From Nematostella vectensis (Eukaryota > Cnidaria > Anthozoa > Actiniaria > Edwardsiidae), in NCBI RefSeq assembly GCF_932526225.1, contig NC_064045.1:9728022-9792021 (forward strand): a stretch of DNA of 64,000 nt. Reading direction: 5' to 3'. A program made the position numbers and the translations under genes. Positions 34,380-47,000 of the stretch are shown here, in pieces. The notes below the pieces were generated by a model. It saw only the letters and a list, made by a program, of their open reading frames with translations. It ran no database searches and was not told the DNA's origin. The first letter of the stretch is position 1. Each line of letters starts with the position of its first letter.

Positions 34380-35965
34380 AGTATGAGGGTAAATGAGACG
34401 ATGGTGATTGAAAACGAACACTCGGTGTTTTTCAGGACGGCGGTCAAGCAGGACAGACCGTATAAAATCAACGCATGTTTTTTTACTGGAATATTCCGGG
34501 GATAACGGGGCTCTCTGACTGCAGTCTGACAAAACGACTTCCGGTTCATTGAAGCGCTGCGTCGTTTTATCTCAATTCGAAGTACTGTTAGAAGGGCGAA
34601 GGAATTCAGGGGTTTTGTATACTACGAGGACGCATTGACTATGCAGGAACTCGAATCGGAAGAAGCAGCGAAGTGGAGAATTGTACAAATTCCGGCCCCT
34701 CTAAAATCACGCGCCCTTGGGGTATACGCAGAACAAAAATTAGGAAATAGAATTATTATCTATAGTTAATATATGAATATACTTATAATGCTAATATCAT
34801 ATAGGTTTTAGGTAAACTGTCTAGTTCTCTCGTACTTATAATCAGCCAATGAAAACTAGAGAAATCAATTACGACAGTGTGCTCAAAGATGATTCAAACT
34901 CAGTTAAAAGCTTAAACCATATAAACAGGCAAAGAAAACTTCTTCAATGATCATCCAAATGTTTGTTTTGTAGACGATGTTGAAAGGCTTTCAAGATTTT
35001 TCAAAAAGTCATAGCGCGTTCAAGCTGAAACCAGAGACAAGGAGTCTCGATTGGTGACATAATGTAAAAGAGACAACAATACTGTTCCCTTGAAGGACCC
35101 GCCTCTCAAGCTTTAAATAGAAAGGAAAGGTCCCGTAAATATCACCAAATGATCCAAAGTAGAACATTCTCTTGATAACACGAGCACCAATTGTCAAAAT
35201 CATTTCCGGCACAAGCTAGAACCCTGAGATTTTTGCACACGACTGTCGTAAAAGCACCTCTCTATTGTAATTTCTGTAGATAAGATCTCTCGTCAGAAAT
35301 CTTTTAATCGCACTATATATCAATTTAGAAGATGTGATTATAAAGTCAAGAAATACCCATTTTCTTGTATTAGGAAATCAATAATTTTCTTCAGGAGAAA
35401 CAGTTATTTTAACTATGAGTACATGCATTCTAACATGACATCGGCAACAATTATATTTGTACAAAATATATAGTTGTACACAAATATGTTCTACAATAGA
35501 ATTCTTAGTATGAGAATAGTAAAAGAATGGAATCACTAATAAAAATGACATTTTCTACTTTTCTTTATATCACGTGATGCGTTTAAGCGCGTTGCGTCAC
35601 GTTTGGAGGCGAAACTTCTTCACTATGGTCAGCGGTAACACAGAACTGTTTTTCTTGAAAAAAAAAAAAAAAACATCAGTGCGAATAAAACATTGTTAGG
35701 GCGCGTATCTTAAAAGGATTGGCAAATATAATGCGTTTCCTTTCCATATACCATCTATGACTGACATAGGGGTCATTCTGGACATGCCCAATTCAAGCGA
35801 AGGTGAAAGAGTGCTGCGATTGGTCAAGCCAGTGCCGGCTTGCTGGTAGGGGTGGGTGAGCGGGTCGTACGCGAAGAGAGTCAATTACCAATGCACGAGT
35901 TTGCGTTGGGGATAAATCATATGTAGTAGGAAAGAAGGTGGGGGCCCTAACTCTCCCCCCCCCCT
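34380..35965. other. 3' flank of noggin A, no gene seen
   Basis: The first few hundred bases may be 3' UTR. The remainder is AT-rich with no coding signal. An A-run occurs at about 35656-35672 and a CACGTGATGCG...GCGTCACG patch at 35572-35600. Confidence 0.4.
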
Positions 35966-35969
35966 CCCC

Positions 35970-36309
35970 CATACCGAAGAGACTACTCATATCAGTCAAT
36001 CTTGTTTTAAAAACTGTCGTTTTTCTAACTCGCTCGGTCATTTCCTTGGCATTACATACCATATTTGGGAGTCCGCTTTAATCATTTTTTTTTTCGCTTT
36101 TTTATGGCTCTAGAACTTTGTAAGTCGGGAATTTCCACGTAAACTTGCAGGAATTCGTGTTTACTACGATTTTGCTGGCAGCCATCTAGGAAATGGAGCC
36201 AGTCCCTATCGTTTTAGAATATCACAGGTCTCCCGCGCGCTCGCCCCAGGCTCTTTTAGACCATTTAAAAAAACGACAGCCATTGATTGATATACCGAAG
36301 AGACTACTT
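35970..36309. mobile_element. ~306-bp insertion flanked by 17-bp direct repeats
   Basis: ATACCGAAGAGACTACT occurs at 35970-35986 and again at 36293-36309, as expected for a target-site duplication. The right 135 bp (36156-36290, GATTTTGCTGGCAGCCATCT through CGACAGCCATTGATTG) recurs with few differences at 59587-59722. The ends carry partially inverted CTGTCGTTTTT phrases. Confidence 0.6.
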
Positions 36310-37557
36310 TATTCGGTTATGATTCTCAAACTTTTACTCAATTCTTTATGAATATACAGCATTTTACATGATTATACTGATTTATGAAACACTAAATATC
36401 TGTGATTAAATATGTCTAAATTTTAAGAGCTAAAATAGTTAGCCTATATACATCATTTACAAAAATTCATCCCATAATAGCAAACTGATAAGTGCATCTC
36501 TTTGCTACTACAGTGGCAAATACATCATGCGAAATTCTTGGACTCTATAGGCCAAGCCTATACTACGGAGCCCGGGAAGGGACATTTGACAGACTCGAAC
36601 CCAACCACAACCCATCCACAGGGATCCTGACAAGCGAAATCCGACTCCTCTAACCAAATCCTGACCGTCATGCACCGTGCGCTTCTTAAACCGCATCGCA
36701 CGGCGTCTTATGGTACGAGACGGAGTCTATATAAGCTTATCTGTCTTACTAATCTCCAGTCTACAAAACCATCTTGGATTATACTGTTATATTTGTGGGT
36801 ACACAACACGCAACCTCTAGGGCTGCAAGCTCGAGAGAAATTATCTAGTTATCAATTTTAATTATCTCATTATTAGTAAACTCAACTAGTGAGATGCATA
36901 AAATGCTTTGGAGTACTATTTCTTGACTACTATTAGCTCACTCCTGTAAAAAGATAAGTCAAAAGTGTCAACTCTGCCGCGTTAGGCGGGAGTCTCAAGA
37001 TTTTGAACCTTTTCTCAAGCCTAATATTCTTGAAAATATCCATACATCTACTGTATTCTCACGCATTCTCCCGTATTTTCTTGAGATTTTTTAAGGTCTT
37101 AAAATTTAAGGTTCCTTCTAATATAATTCTATAATCATGTGAAGACGCTCAGCAGGAAGCATTTTTTGGGCTATGATAAAAATATCGCTGAGGATACTTC
37201 GCTAAGGAGATTCCTCTAGGGTTCCTCCAACAGTTCTGCAAAAGTGCTATATTTATACACTCACTAGAGTTTTAGTCATCATTTCTAGCTGCACATATAC
37301 CAAGTGGGCTTATGAATAATTGTAGAATCAGAGATGGCAGACAAATGAGGAGTTCTCGCTTGATTTAGCGACCTAGGGGTTTTGCTGGACATTTGGTAAC
37401 TCCATGATTAATAATCAAAATTCGTTATGATTAGTGCTTTGCGAATTTTTTCTGGGCTAGCATAATTATTGGCGTAAAATAGCTGGGCTATATGATGCAA
37501 ATAATTATAACAATAATTATATAAAAAAGAAACCCTGCCTTTACGTCGCCTTCACTT
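36310..37557. other. Interval between the two noggin 3' ends
   Basis: Likely includes the 3' UTR of the minus-strand noggin gene. No other coding signal or recognised repeat was seen. Confidence 0.4.
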
Positions 37558-40500
37558 CTACAAACGGCGCACTACTTTTGCTGAGCATGCGCAAGAGCAC
37601 TCGGTCGTGATTGGGTGATAGAAACGCAGCCAGCTGCACCAGTGCCCAGACCTCCTCACGGCGCGATGCCTTCCCCACAGGGGGAGGAGTTGGATGGCCT
37701 TGTCGTCCATACAGTGCCACCGTAAAATGTTGAAGTAGCGGCTGTTACTTGGCTCGCATTGCGTGCTGGGATCGATTGAGCATTGCTTCGATTTACAGGT
37801 CGCTCTCTGCAATAAAAATCATTCAAAAGAATAAGCCTGAATATATACATTATATTTGCTGTATCAAAGTCTGTATCAGCATCAAAGACAGACCACTTAG
37901 CAGATATGACGCAAATATGACGCATAAGCCTAAATGATAAATTATCGTATTCAGACAGCTATATACAAAGTAAGAAATGGTGCCAAATTATGACAATAAG
38001 ATTGTCAGGAGCATTCTGACTGGCTGAGCGCATACTCATTAGATGTCGCATCAGTTCCCTATTGTCTGTGAGAGAGATTTGTACAAAGTACATCATTCAG
38101 CACACGGGCGGTTTATAGTCAATTTGCAGAATGTCTGATGCCTGCATTGTCTGGGCTATGCGAGATATGTAGTAATATCTTCAAAACCTCTCAGCTTTGT
38201 CTGGAGAACTAATAAATTGCTGGCATAATTATCTGGTGCAATGCCGCCATACAAGGTATTATAGGGAGAACATGGGCTGGACAACGACTGTGAGCTATGG
38301 TGTACGTGTTAGGGGGAAAGTGGATGGTGTATCGAGCGGTAGGGTGTCGGCGGTGAATGGGGCATGGTCATGCGATGTGAGGCCATCAGAAACAGAGTCA
38401 TCCAAATCTCGTGGTAGATAAGGTTCACATAAAAGTTCCTCAGCCATCATCTCGTCATCCTAGTCAAATGCCAGGTGTGTGAAGGCATCCATTTCCATAG
38501 CCTGATTGGGGAGGCTTTCGAAATTTATAAATGAGATATAAAACTCCAAATCCATCGGCCTTGTATTTGTAGAATTAAGGCAGGTGCATACACAGGGGGT
38601 GCCCAAGGTGCGCCCGTACCCCTCCCCCCCCCCCCTTGGCGGCCAAAAAGCGGGTAATTTCTTATAAGGAATCTTCAAATACTATGTTTTTTCCATATGA
38701 TACCTATGACTGCGCACCCCCTCTGGCAATCCTGGGTAAGCCTAATGCTACCTTTTCCAAGTGACTTGATTTCTAATTCCTGATTCCCTGGTTTTCTGAT
38801 TCCCTACTTCTTTTATTCCTGGTTCCTGATTCCGTAAGATAGACCGTGTAGACTAGAGTCACGTGTCAAGGCAATTTTAATTAAAATTTGGGCAGACAAA
38901 ATAAAGAAGGATCAATACTTGAGAATCGCGCCAACTCTCACAAGCGAGACATAATACGAGACAAAGCGAGTCCTTTTGTAGTACGAAGACAGATTGGGGA
39001 AGTAATATAAGAGAATAATGATTAAAGGTGTCAAGAAATTTTCAAACTAGCATATGGAGAAGAGACATCGACTAGATCTAGAATGTTCTTTTGAGTTTAC
39101 GCCAGTATAGAATCAGTGATTGCTATAAGGGGACGACAGATTACAAACAAGCATTTTCTTAGATCAAGCTATTTTCACCTTGCTAAACAGTTCTTTTTTC
39201 TGGACTTAGTATAACCTTAACCCTTTCCGCCCCTACTATTTGCGTAGCCAAAGGCATCGTAGGGAAAAACGTGGTATTTGAAGATATATATCGAACTCTT
39301 TGGCTCCCAAAAGGGGTGGGGGGAGAGGAGGGTGCACCCCTCTTTGTACGCGCCTGGGAGGAATCGCATATTCTCGGCAGGCCCGTACCCAGGATTTTTC
39401 TTGGGGGGGGGGGGTGTGCGAAATCTGAAAAAGTGGACTAGTTTTCCCGGGGGGGGGGGGGGGGGGGAGTGAGTTCTCTGATAAAAAATCTGACCACTCC
39501 CGAAAAAACAAATAGGGATTTTTTTTTTTATGTCTTTGCAGTATCTCCACGGGGCGTTTTTTGTCGGATTTGGCTACATACCTGAGTGATCTAACTTATG
39601 CTTTATAGTTTTGTCTACAAATAGCACATCTATTGAAAACCGAAAGTGGACCTTCGGCCGTTGTGGAGGGTTGCGTTCGCATTTTCTATTAAACCGAGTC
39701 CTGTTTGCCAAAATTTGTACCTGGTTCCCGTTTTGCCCCTTCAGAGAACCCCCGATCAAAACAGCTTTGGGTGATTAGTGTACACTAAAGCGCTCTTGAC
39801 ATCACTTCAAAAAGAACTAGACGGCGCCTCTGATGTGGTTAACACAAACATCGAACACTCCATCAAAACTGTAAACGCTTCCGGTCCAGACAAGACTACG
39901 CGCGAGCTAGCTGTACAACATACGTAACAGCGTCCAAAACAAAACAAAAAACCTATAGAAAGAATTCAAATTCAGGCCATTTACAGATACATTTCAATCA
40001 GTTATATATCGTTATATGTTATTCCTTGCAAATAGACTGTTGTATTCTTTTATGTGAAAACTAAACAAAACAAAGGAATGGCTGCTTGACATTTTTAAGG
40101 TAACCTTGTTTGCTTACCTTTACAAATCGGGGCCAAAAGTGAGGCCCCATATCACGCCAGGAATAAACCACAGGGCAGTTTTCTCGTTGCAGGAGCCAGC
40201 CCATCATAAAACGTTCCATTTCTCTTGATAACGTCCCGCTGAAGTCCGCCATGTTGTGCGTGCCGTTTCGGATAAGTTCTCTTAGAGCTCTTCGCTTTGC
40301 CTTGGATGCGTGACTCAGTGAAATGCGCTCGTCTGTTGGGGGAGGGTCTTCAGGTCTTGTAAGTGAAACGACTGTGTGGTCAAGCCGTCCACCAAGTAAC
40401 TTCGTCAGTTTGCGCACGTCGAGGTCGTCATCTAGTGGTTTAGGCTGGCAGTTATTACATTCCTCGTGAAGTTCTCTCGGTGGATGAATTCTGTTTTGCT

Positions 40501-40606
40501 TCACTCTTAGAAGCAAGGAGGGAAAATTCCCTAGGTCTTCCTTCATAGGTTTGGATAATACACTCTGAAAAACACCCGCGAGGAGAAAAAAGGAAAGCAC
40601 TTTCAT
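37558..40606 (-). CDS. noggin: Noggin (secreted BMP antagonist), copy B, two exons
   Basis: Exons 40118-40606 and 37558-37806, with a GT-AG phase-0 intron of 2311 bp after ...WPRFVK. The joined 738 nt give 245 aa. The start at 40606 begins a clear signal peptide (MKVLSFFLLAGVFQSVLSKP); the frame is open upstream but that part lacks signal character. HPPRELHEECNNCQ and LTRPEDPPPTDERIS come before WLLQRENCPVVYSW and HFWPRFVK, then the cystine-knot part with Cys at about 167, 172, 180, 195, 220, 233, 235 and 237, ending TTECSCAC. NGT (about residue 114) is a possible glycosylation site. Two differences stand out: 24 residues between Cys195 and Cys220, where copy A has four and vertebrates about seven, and C-x4-C where others have C-x5-C. 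Confidence 0.92.
38580..38742. repeat. Inverted relative of the 8266-8408 MITE
   Basis: Begins CAGGTGCATACACAGGGGGT and ends near AATCCTGGGTAAGCCTA. TTCCATATGATACCTATGAC inside is the reverse of the phrase in the 8.3-kb copy. A C-run lies at 38625-38636. Within the noggin B intron. Confidence 0.55.
39230..39790. repeat. Nested dispersed repeats with G-runs
   Basis: 39230-39365 resembles the 8.3-kb MITE family (GTAGCCAAAGGCATCGTAGG, GGTGCACCCCTC). 39370-39780 is another family: GGCCCGTACCCAGGATTTTT, two G-runs, GAAATCTGAAAAAGTGGACT, then CAAATAGCACATCTATTG. Relatives are at 56880-57130 (same orientation) and 57900-58200 (inverted). All of this lies in the noggin B intron. Confidence 0.6.
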
Positions 40607-40889
40607 CGTCAGCTGTAATAAAAAGTACCTCGTCTTTAAAGTTTGTTTAGAGAAGTCGTGAGACTTGGGAGTTGACTCTTTCTTGGTGGAGTGTTTCTTC
40701 GAGAGGATCCTCTGTCTAGAACACCTCTTAAACTGGGTGGTAATTTTAGAAGTTTGTCGTAAATGAAAAACGTTGTACAAACAGCACGCAACAGGGAAAA
40801 TATGCCCAACTTCTAGCTAAATGGACCAAAATCGGAGACCCTTCTTCGCAGCGGTTCTACGTATCTGAACCAGCAACTGACCTTCACCG

Positions 40890-40897
40890 TTTAAATA
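40890..40897 (-). promoter_or_regulatory. Candidate TATA-like box for noggin gene B
   Basis: TATTTAAA on the minus strand about 285 bp upstream of the start codon, a distance similar to that of the TATA box of copy A. Weak evidence alone. Confidence 0.3.
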
Positions 40898-40899
40898 GT

Positions 40900-43800
40900 C
40901 TCTTCACTGAAACGAAATCAAACCCAGCGAGGTGCGTGTATCAGAGTCGGCGACAGATAAGGTGTGGATTTCGTCTCGTCGGCTATCGCGCGACAGCACA
41001 GGCTGTGGGGTCACATGCAGATCGTCTGCCGCAAGACATCGCCGACAAACTGCTTGAGTTTCTCGCGCAAATCCGCGCCACTAGAAAGGGCGACGTGACG
41101 CGAACACTAGATATCCAACGGCTGGTGTCTGAGGGTGTCTTGCATCTTAACTTCAGTTTTCGTTGAGGGGTCGATTAAAAATGGAATATAAGCTTTAAAA
41201 ACTGTTTAAAAAAGGATCATGCGAAAAATATCAATCACCAACAGCATGAAAGAAAAAAAGATAATTAATTTGTTAACGCTCCAAAAACAGGAGCTGAGTA
41301 GGTGTTTCATAATTCTTAAAGTCAATCTTGTAATGTGAGATGATAAGGCTGCCTTAGTTTTTCTTGTTTTTCTATCTAGGGTTAATATCTAGTGTGGGCG
41401 ATAGACTACGATGAAAGTCATATTCCCTATTCTATGTATCTATGTATACCGATAGAGTGGTTACTGTAGCAAAGCCACATGGATCCCAGTGTGTGCATCA
41501 CAGCAAGATTTGAATTCCCTTGGCAAAAACACAAGATTTCAATAGGTTATTTATAGGAACCCAAAAGAAGGTTTTTTAAAAATGATTTTTATAATAATCA
41601 CAAAGGCAATTAGGGCATTGCAGGCAGGCGTTTGCTGATCCACTATGGCCTACCTACGAACAACCTATAAGAACATATTTAGATACTCCCAAACATATTA
41701 CAGTAGTGAATAGTGTAGATATGTGTGTGTTGGTGGTGTGAAGGGGGAGAGACGTTTTAGCTGTTCATAGAGACAGATGAAAAGGTTTGTTGGACTCAAC
41801 TGGTTCAACTGGTCCAAAGAAGAGCGCTTTTTGGCCGCCGATCTCAAATTGAAAAAAAAAAGTATAGATATACTTCTTTTGAATGTGCAATCCAACGTCT
41901 AGGCCCTCTTTAGACCTTCTCAAAGTAGTTTGAAAAATTTGAGGTTGAGCCAATTCGTCGCTCGCTAGGTCGCTTCGCGACCTCATTTAATCTCGCTTCG
42001 CTCGATTACCAACCACCCCCCCCCCCCCTCAGCCAATAATAATTAGACAAGAGAAAGCAAAGTGGAATCCTCTCGTCTGTCTCATATATTAGCTAAAAGT
42101 TCGTGTCAGAGCCCTAGCGCTCCTGCTGGGTACGTCCTAGAAAGCAGTATCTATGAACCCATGTATCTTCCGCGGGACAAGGTTTTCATCGACGCTGTTA
42201 TTTGCCTTAGGCTAACAAAGTCGGTGGTGGTGGTCTAATAATCATGCGTTAAAAATCCCAATGAAATCTCACACAGACTACACTAATCCTAGGGTTTAGT
42301 TACATTCAATGGCTTTTACACCAATAGATTCAATCTACTCTAGTAAGTTTTCACAAGCGATCCCAATAGACCTTCTAGCAAGTTTTCACCAGCGATCCTA
42401 ACAGACCGACTTGTCATAAGTACTTTATAAAGAACGTCCAGCCTGGGATTTCACAAAATTCTAAAAAATATTGTTTGTTAGTGTGATGCGTCTTGAAATG
42501 CAGAACCAAATTGTGTTCGCGTAAATAACAACGCTTTAAATATTATTGATCACGTTTGTACTTCTCTTTCTAGTACCTCATTAGGGTTATTCACCTCAAG
42601 AATGTTCTAAAGAACATTTAAAAACTTGAAATGCTTATGCCCTTTTGTTGCTGTAGGTTTTTAAAATAATAGAGCAAACGCCATCAATTTTTTTCGATAC
42701 AGATATTAATTTAGATGTACATTTATTTCCAAACCCTTTAAACCAAAAAAAAAAAGAAAAAATGTAAGATATTAAAATCTCGATTTCACAATTTCTCATG
42801 ATGCACTTGAATGGCTTTCCGTGACACTTGAAATATGACATCTCTGCATTGAAGTAGTTCAAACAGCAGAATGGCTTCCTGTTATTATCAAAGTACTCAA
42901 AAAATAGCACGCGTTTCGTAGCTCAGGTAGACAAATGGATATAGTTTCTGATGGAATTTATCTCATCGAAGACGCGACATAGATTATTAAAGGAATTCCA
43001 AACATCGTACTCAAAAAACGACTCATGAAAAATGAAATTGTTCTCACGCAATACTAGTCACTTATTCTCTTGTACCGGGCTTCCTGTTTACAGAGAGGAA
43101 GCGGCGGAGTCTGGGGCGGTTGTGACAATACACTTCTTAGTAACCCACACAGGAAACCACACACTGGACGCCAGGGTTTCTCGTCTCGTTAACGAGGGGG
43201 GGGGGGGGGGGGGTGAATAGGGGTATGTAAATCCGCCGATCCGCAATATTTTCGGAGCAAATCCGTGGATCCGTAAAATTTTTTAGATCCGCATGGTTTG
43301 ACAGATAAACAATAGCATTTAAAATTCGAATTCGACCGTCAAAGCAGTCAAAATCCGAAATCCGCGCCCGAATTGTCAACAAATTCGTGATCCGCCGTAC
43401 TTCCAAAATCCGCCAAACCGCTGAAAAAATCTTCAAAATCCGTAATCCGTGAGCATTTCGGGGCTGAATCCGCCGATCCGCGAACCTATTCACCAGGGTA
43501 AACCCTTTTTATCGCACCATTTTCACTAAGATACCTCTGATGGGGGAGGGGGGGGGGGGGAATTAGGCAAGCCACTAAATTCGGGGGAGGCGCTTATTCG
43601 AGTAATAACGTAAGGCGAAACTACCAAATCGGGTAACAAGTTACATTATGATTTAGAAAGAGAGGAAAGGGAGAGATCTATTGTAAAAGAAAAGAGAATT
43701 ATTAAAATAGCGTAACCTTGTGCATAACGTGAAAAAAAAAACATGATTAATTATATGCCACGATGTGTTTTTAAAGAGCCCTAATCACCCAAAACGTTTT
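40900..43800. other. Interval between noggin B and UTP6, no gene supported
   Basis: A plus frame ending at 41166 (HADRLPQDIADKLLEFLAQI) faintly recalls pogo/Tigger transposases but is too short to call. Runs of C or G lie at 42007-42017, 43194-43213 and 43548-43560. 43215-43495 is rich in ATCCG phrases and looks like a diverged dispersed repeat. Confidence 0.4.
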
Positions 43801-43805
43801 TCATC

Positions 43806-43811
43806 TTTATT
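43806..43811 (-). terminator. Candidate polyadenylation signal for UTP6
   Basis: AATAAA on the minus strand about 235 bases past the UTP6 stop codon. The distance is plausible; the motif alone is weak evidence. Confidence 0.4.
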
Positions 43812-44044
43812 GCAAAACAAATTATATTATCACCTTATCATAACCGTCTAAAGGGTCTGTACTTCCCTTACAAAGTTCTATAAAAATAACGCAATACCTT
43901 CAACACAGCAGCCGACCGAAAACGATGCTATCTCGCACTTAGTATTGTGGTAGACAAAATGCTGAGACCCTTTAATAAGAAAGCATTTTAAACCAGATAC
44001 AATAGTGAATATTAGATCACGTGGCGATCATGTGGTAGATACTC

Positions 44045-47000
44045 TCAGCTGACCGGATTCCCTGTCTGCAACAGGGTGTACTTAGTGACGAATTCTCCCG
44101 TCCTCTCACCGCACAAATTCTTCATGGCCCGCCAGTGTAGTTTTGCTGCGTTTTCGGGTAGACCGCTGGGATGCGTCAGCTCAAGTTTGATGTAGTCCAG
44201 CCAGCAATCTAAGAGACAAGTCATGTGATAAGCTCTGGACATGAACACAGATACAACGACAACCACAACAACAGCAAATAGTGTATTGGCAGTCACAACA
44301 TCAACAATAAACAACGAGTGTGTGCCTGCTTGATGCGCATGCCAATACGCTTTAAGTAATACGGTACTTACCCGCTTATAAGACCCTAGAATTTAAGAAC
44401 CTATTAGCCTAAAATACAAATTTAGACCCCTGTTAAAAAATCCTATTTAGCCTAAAATTTAAAAAAAAAAAGAATCTTTAAGATCTCCCAGCAATGATGA
44501 AAACCATGATTCTCAAGCAGTAATATAATATTTCAAGGGGTCTTGATAAGATATTGTACGAAGGCCAGACCGGTATTGACCCATCTACCAGCCATTAGTA
44601 TATCAACTTTTTAAGAACCTTAGACTAACCTTTAAAAACCTAGGTTCTTATACGCGGGTAAGTTTATTCTACTAATTCACTTTGCAGCTATAGTTAACGG
44701 TAAATTGAGCAATACATTTAAGAAAACAACAAAACAAATACTTCATATACATTTTTGAGCGTGTCGGTGATTGTCACAGGTGGTTTCGTTGAATGATCTT
44801 AGCGTAAGTTATACGATTTACTTGAATTAAAGGTCGTTTGAAAGCTTGCTAACTGGGTTCTCTCTGAGGTTATACATTAATTTAGTACAGATTAAGGAAT
44901 TGTGGCACTTAGGGGCCGTCCACACTAACATGGATTCGTTTGAATCCGTATACTTTTTGATACGTTAAGGCCTTCCGTCCACACTAACACGCGCGCTGGA
45001 TCCAGCGAATCCGGATACTTTTGAAAACGCTGTCAAAAGTGAATCAAAATGAATCCGTATACTTTGGTCCGTAGTGTGGACAGTCGAATCCGATCAAAAT
45101 GAAAACGATGGCGTCATATCGCAGGCGCGCGCTGCTTTGAGAGATGGCGTCACCCTGTACCTTTCAGCGTTTTCAAACGTTTGAATCCATGTTAGTGTGG
45201 ACGGCTGGATCCAGGCGAACACGATGCGGAAACGATAGTGTGGACGCGAATCAAGTGATGCGTTTTTGGCGAAACGGATCCGGATGCTTTTGAATCCGTG
45301 TTAGTGTGGACGACCCCTTAGGCTAAGAGTTCGGGAATTCTGGCAGGGTAAGCTTTTGGACCTTCTTTAGAGATTCAGATATTTGTAGGTAAAAGGTCTT
45401 ACCCTGCGATAAAGATATTTATAGGTAAAGGTATGCCCGCTATGGTTCTATGTTGTAAAATCTAAAGGGGCCAGGTTCCTAGAAAGCAGGTTAACGCTAA
45501 CCCAGAATTAAATAAGGTTGTTATCCAATCAAATGTCTCGATAACCATATTTATCCGTGGATATGCGCTAACCTGCTTTTTAGGAACCGGGCCAAGTGGG
45601 ACAGCCCGTTTACCTATTTTTGCTGAAATTATAAGGAATAGACCGATAGGTGCGTGGCTGTGCCCCTTTAACCTCCCTTGTATGCCCCCCCGTTTTTTCC
45701 CTCTAGTTGTACACACCTGGGTCTGTTGAGCCAAACTTGTCGATGATATTGTCAAGCAGCGCTCTGATGTGTTTTATGCTTGGCGTGCACTACATTTAAA
45801 AACGGAGAAATAAGAAATATGTATGGCTATCACACAAAGATTAAGATAACTAAGACAGCACTGCTGGGGGTCTATTTGTCGTTGCATATATGCACAAAAG
45901 AGCCTTTGGGTCACACCTTTGTCGTTGGTGTCAACCAATATTCGAAGAAATTTCAAGGCACGTTTAAATTAAAATCTAATGCTTGAGCTACACTAGCTAG
46001 CCAACTTGATATACAAGTGCTTCTAATTAAACCAGAGCAGAATGAAATCCTCAGAGTTGTAAAGTAGCCAAGGTAATGTAGCATGTGTCACACTATTAAA
46101 CTGAGTAATAAATGATAAAAATACGATAACAACATATAGATATTATATAACGACTATAAAAGATTAAATAATATATAAGATATCTAAATACAAGGCACTA
46201 TCAAAACCAAAAATGAACCCATCTCTCCCATCTCTCGCAAGTAAAACCAACCTGGGATTCCTCGAGCTTGATGCAGAATTTAAGCAAGCTCTGGTCCACA
46301 GGTTCAGAAGAACACACTCTGCAAGAAATTAGAAAGGGTATGAATATAAGTTTATAAGCTCCAGAAATATACTTCATAGTGGGCGGTTCCATGGTAAAGG
46401 TTTCAGGGTACAGTATACTGGGCCAAATGGGTCAATGTTACCATTTTTCTTATGCTACCTATCGTGAAATTCAAAGGCCAATTTTCCCTGACAATAAAGT
46501 ATACCCTAGTTTCCTACACAGGCATTCGGACCTTTGTCATGCCATGCTCTTGGTGTTACTGAGCTCAATTGCAAAGCGTGACTCACAGAGGTTACCACGA
46601 CTGTGTAGGGGTCTTAGTAAACCTTATATTCTGAACAGGGTAATCGCTTTATCCAGCAAATGATAATCCAGCCAATGGTGTTTAAAGCTCATTGAAGAGA
46701 ACCAAGGAAAATAATAAAAGTGGTACCTTTTGTAAAGTTTTCTTGCTTGTCTGATTCCCTTAGTAACAGCAGTCCACTCAAGATAACGCTGTTTCATGAA
46801 AAGAGCTACCTCTTTCGCCGAAGATAAAGATTTCTTCATGGGAATATTGAGGAAAAAATAATTTAAATATTACTGTATACATCTGCATATCAAGTTTTCT
46901 TTTCTTTATAAAAACATTGTAAGCTCATGTTTCCATTTTAAGAATTATGTAGAAACATTTCATTTCAAGATCAATAAAAAAATTTAGGTTGTAATGTTTT

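Noticed and set aside
40936-41166. Possible pogo/Tigger transposase fragment
   Set aside because: The resemblance rests on one short segment (LPQDIADKLLEFL) and could be chance.
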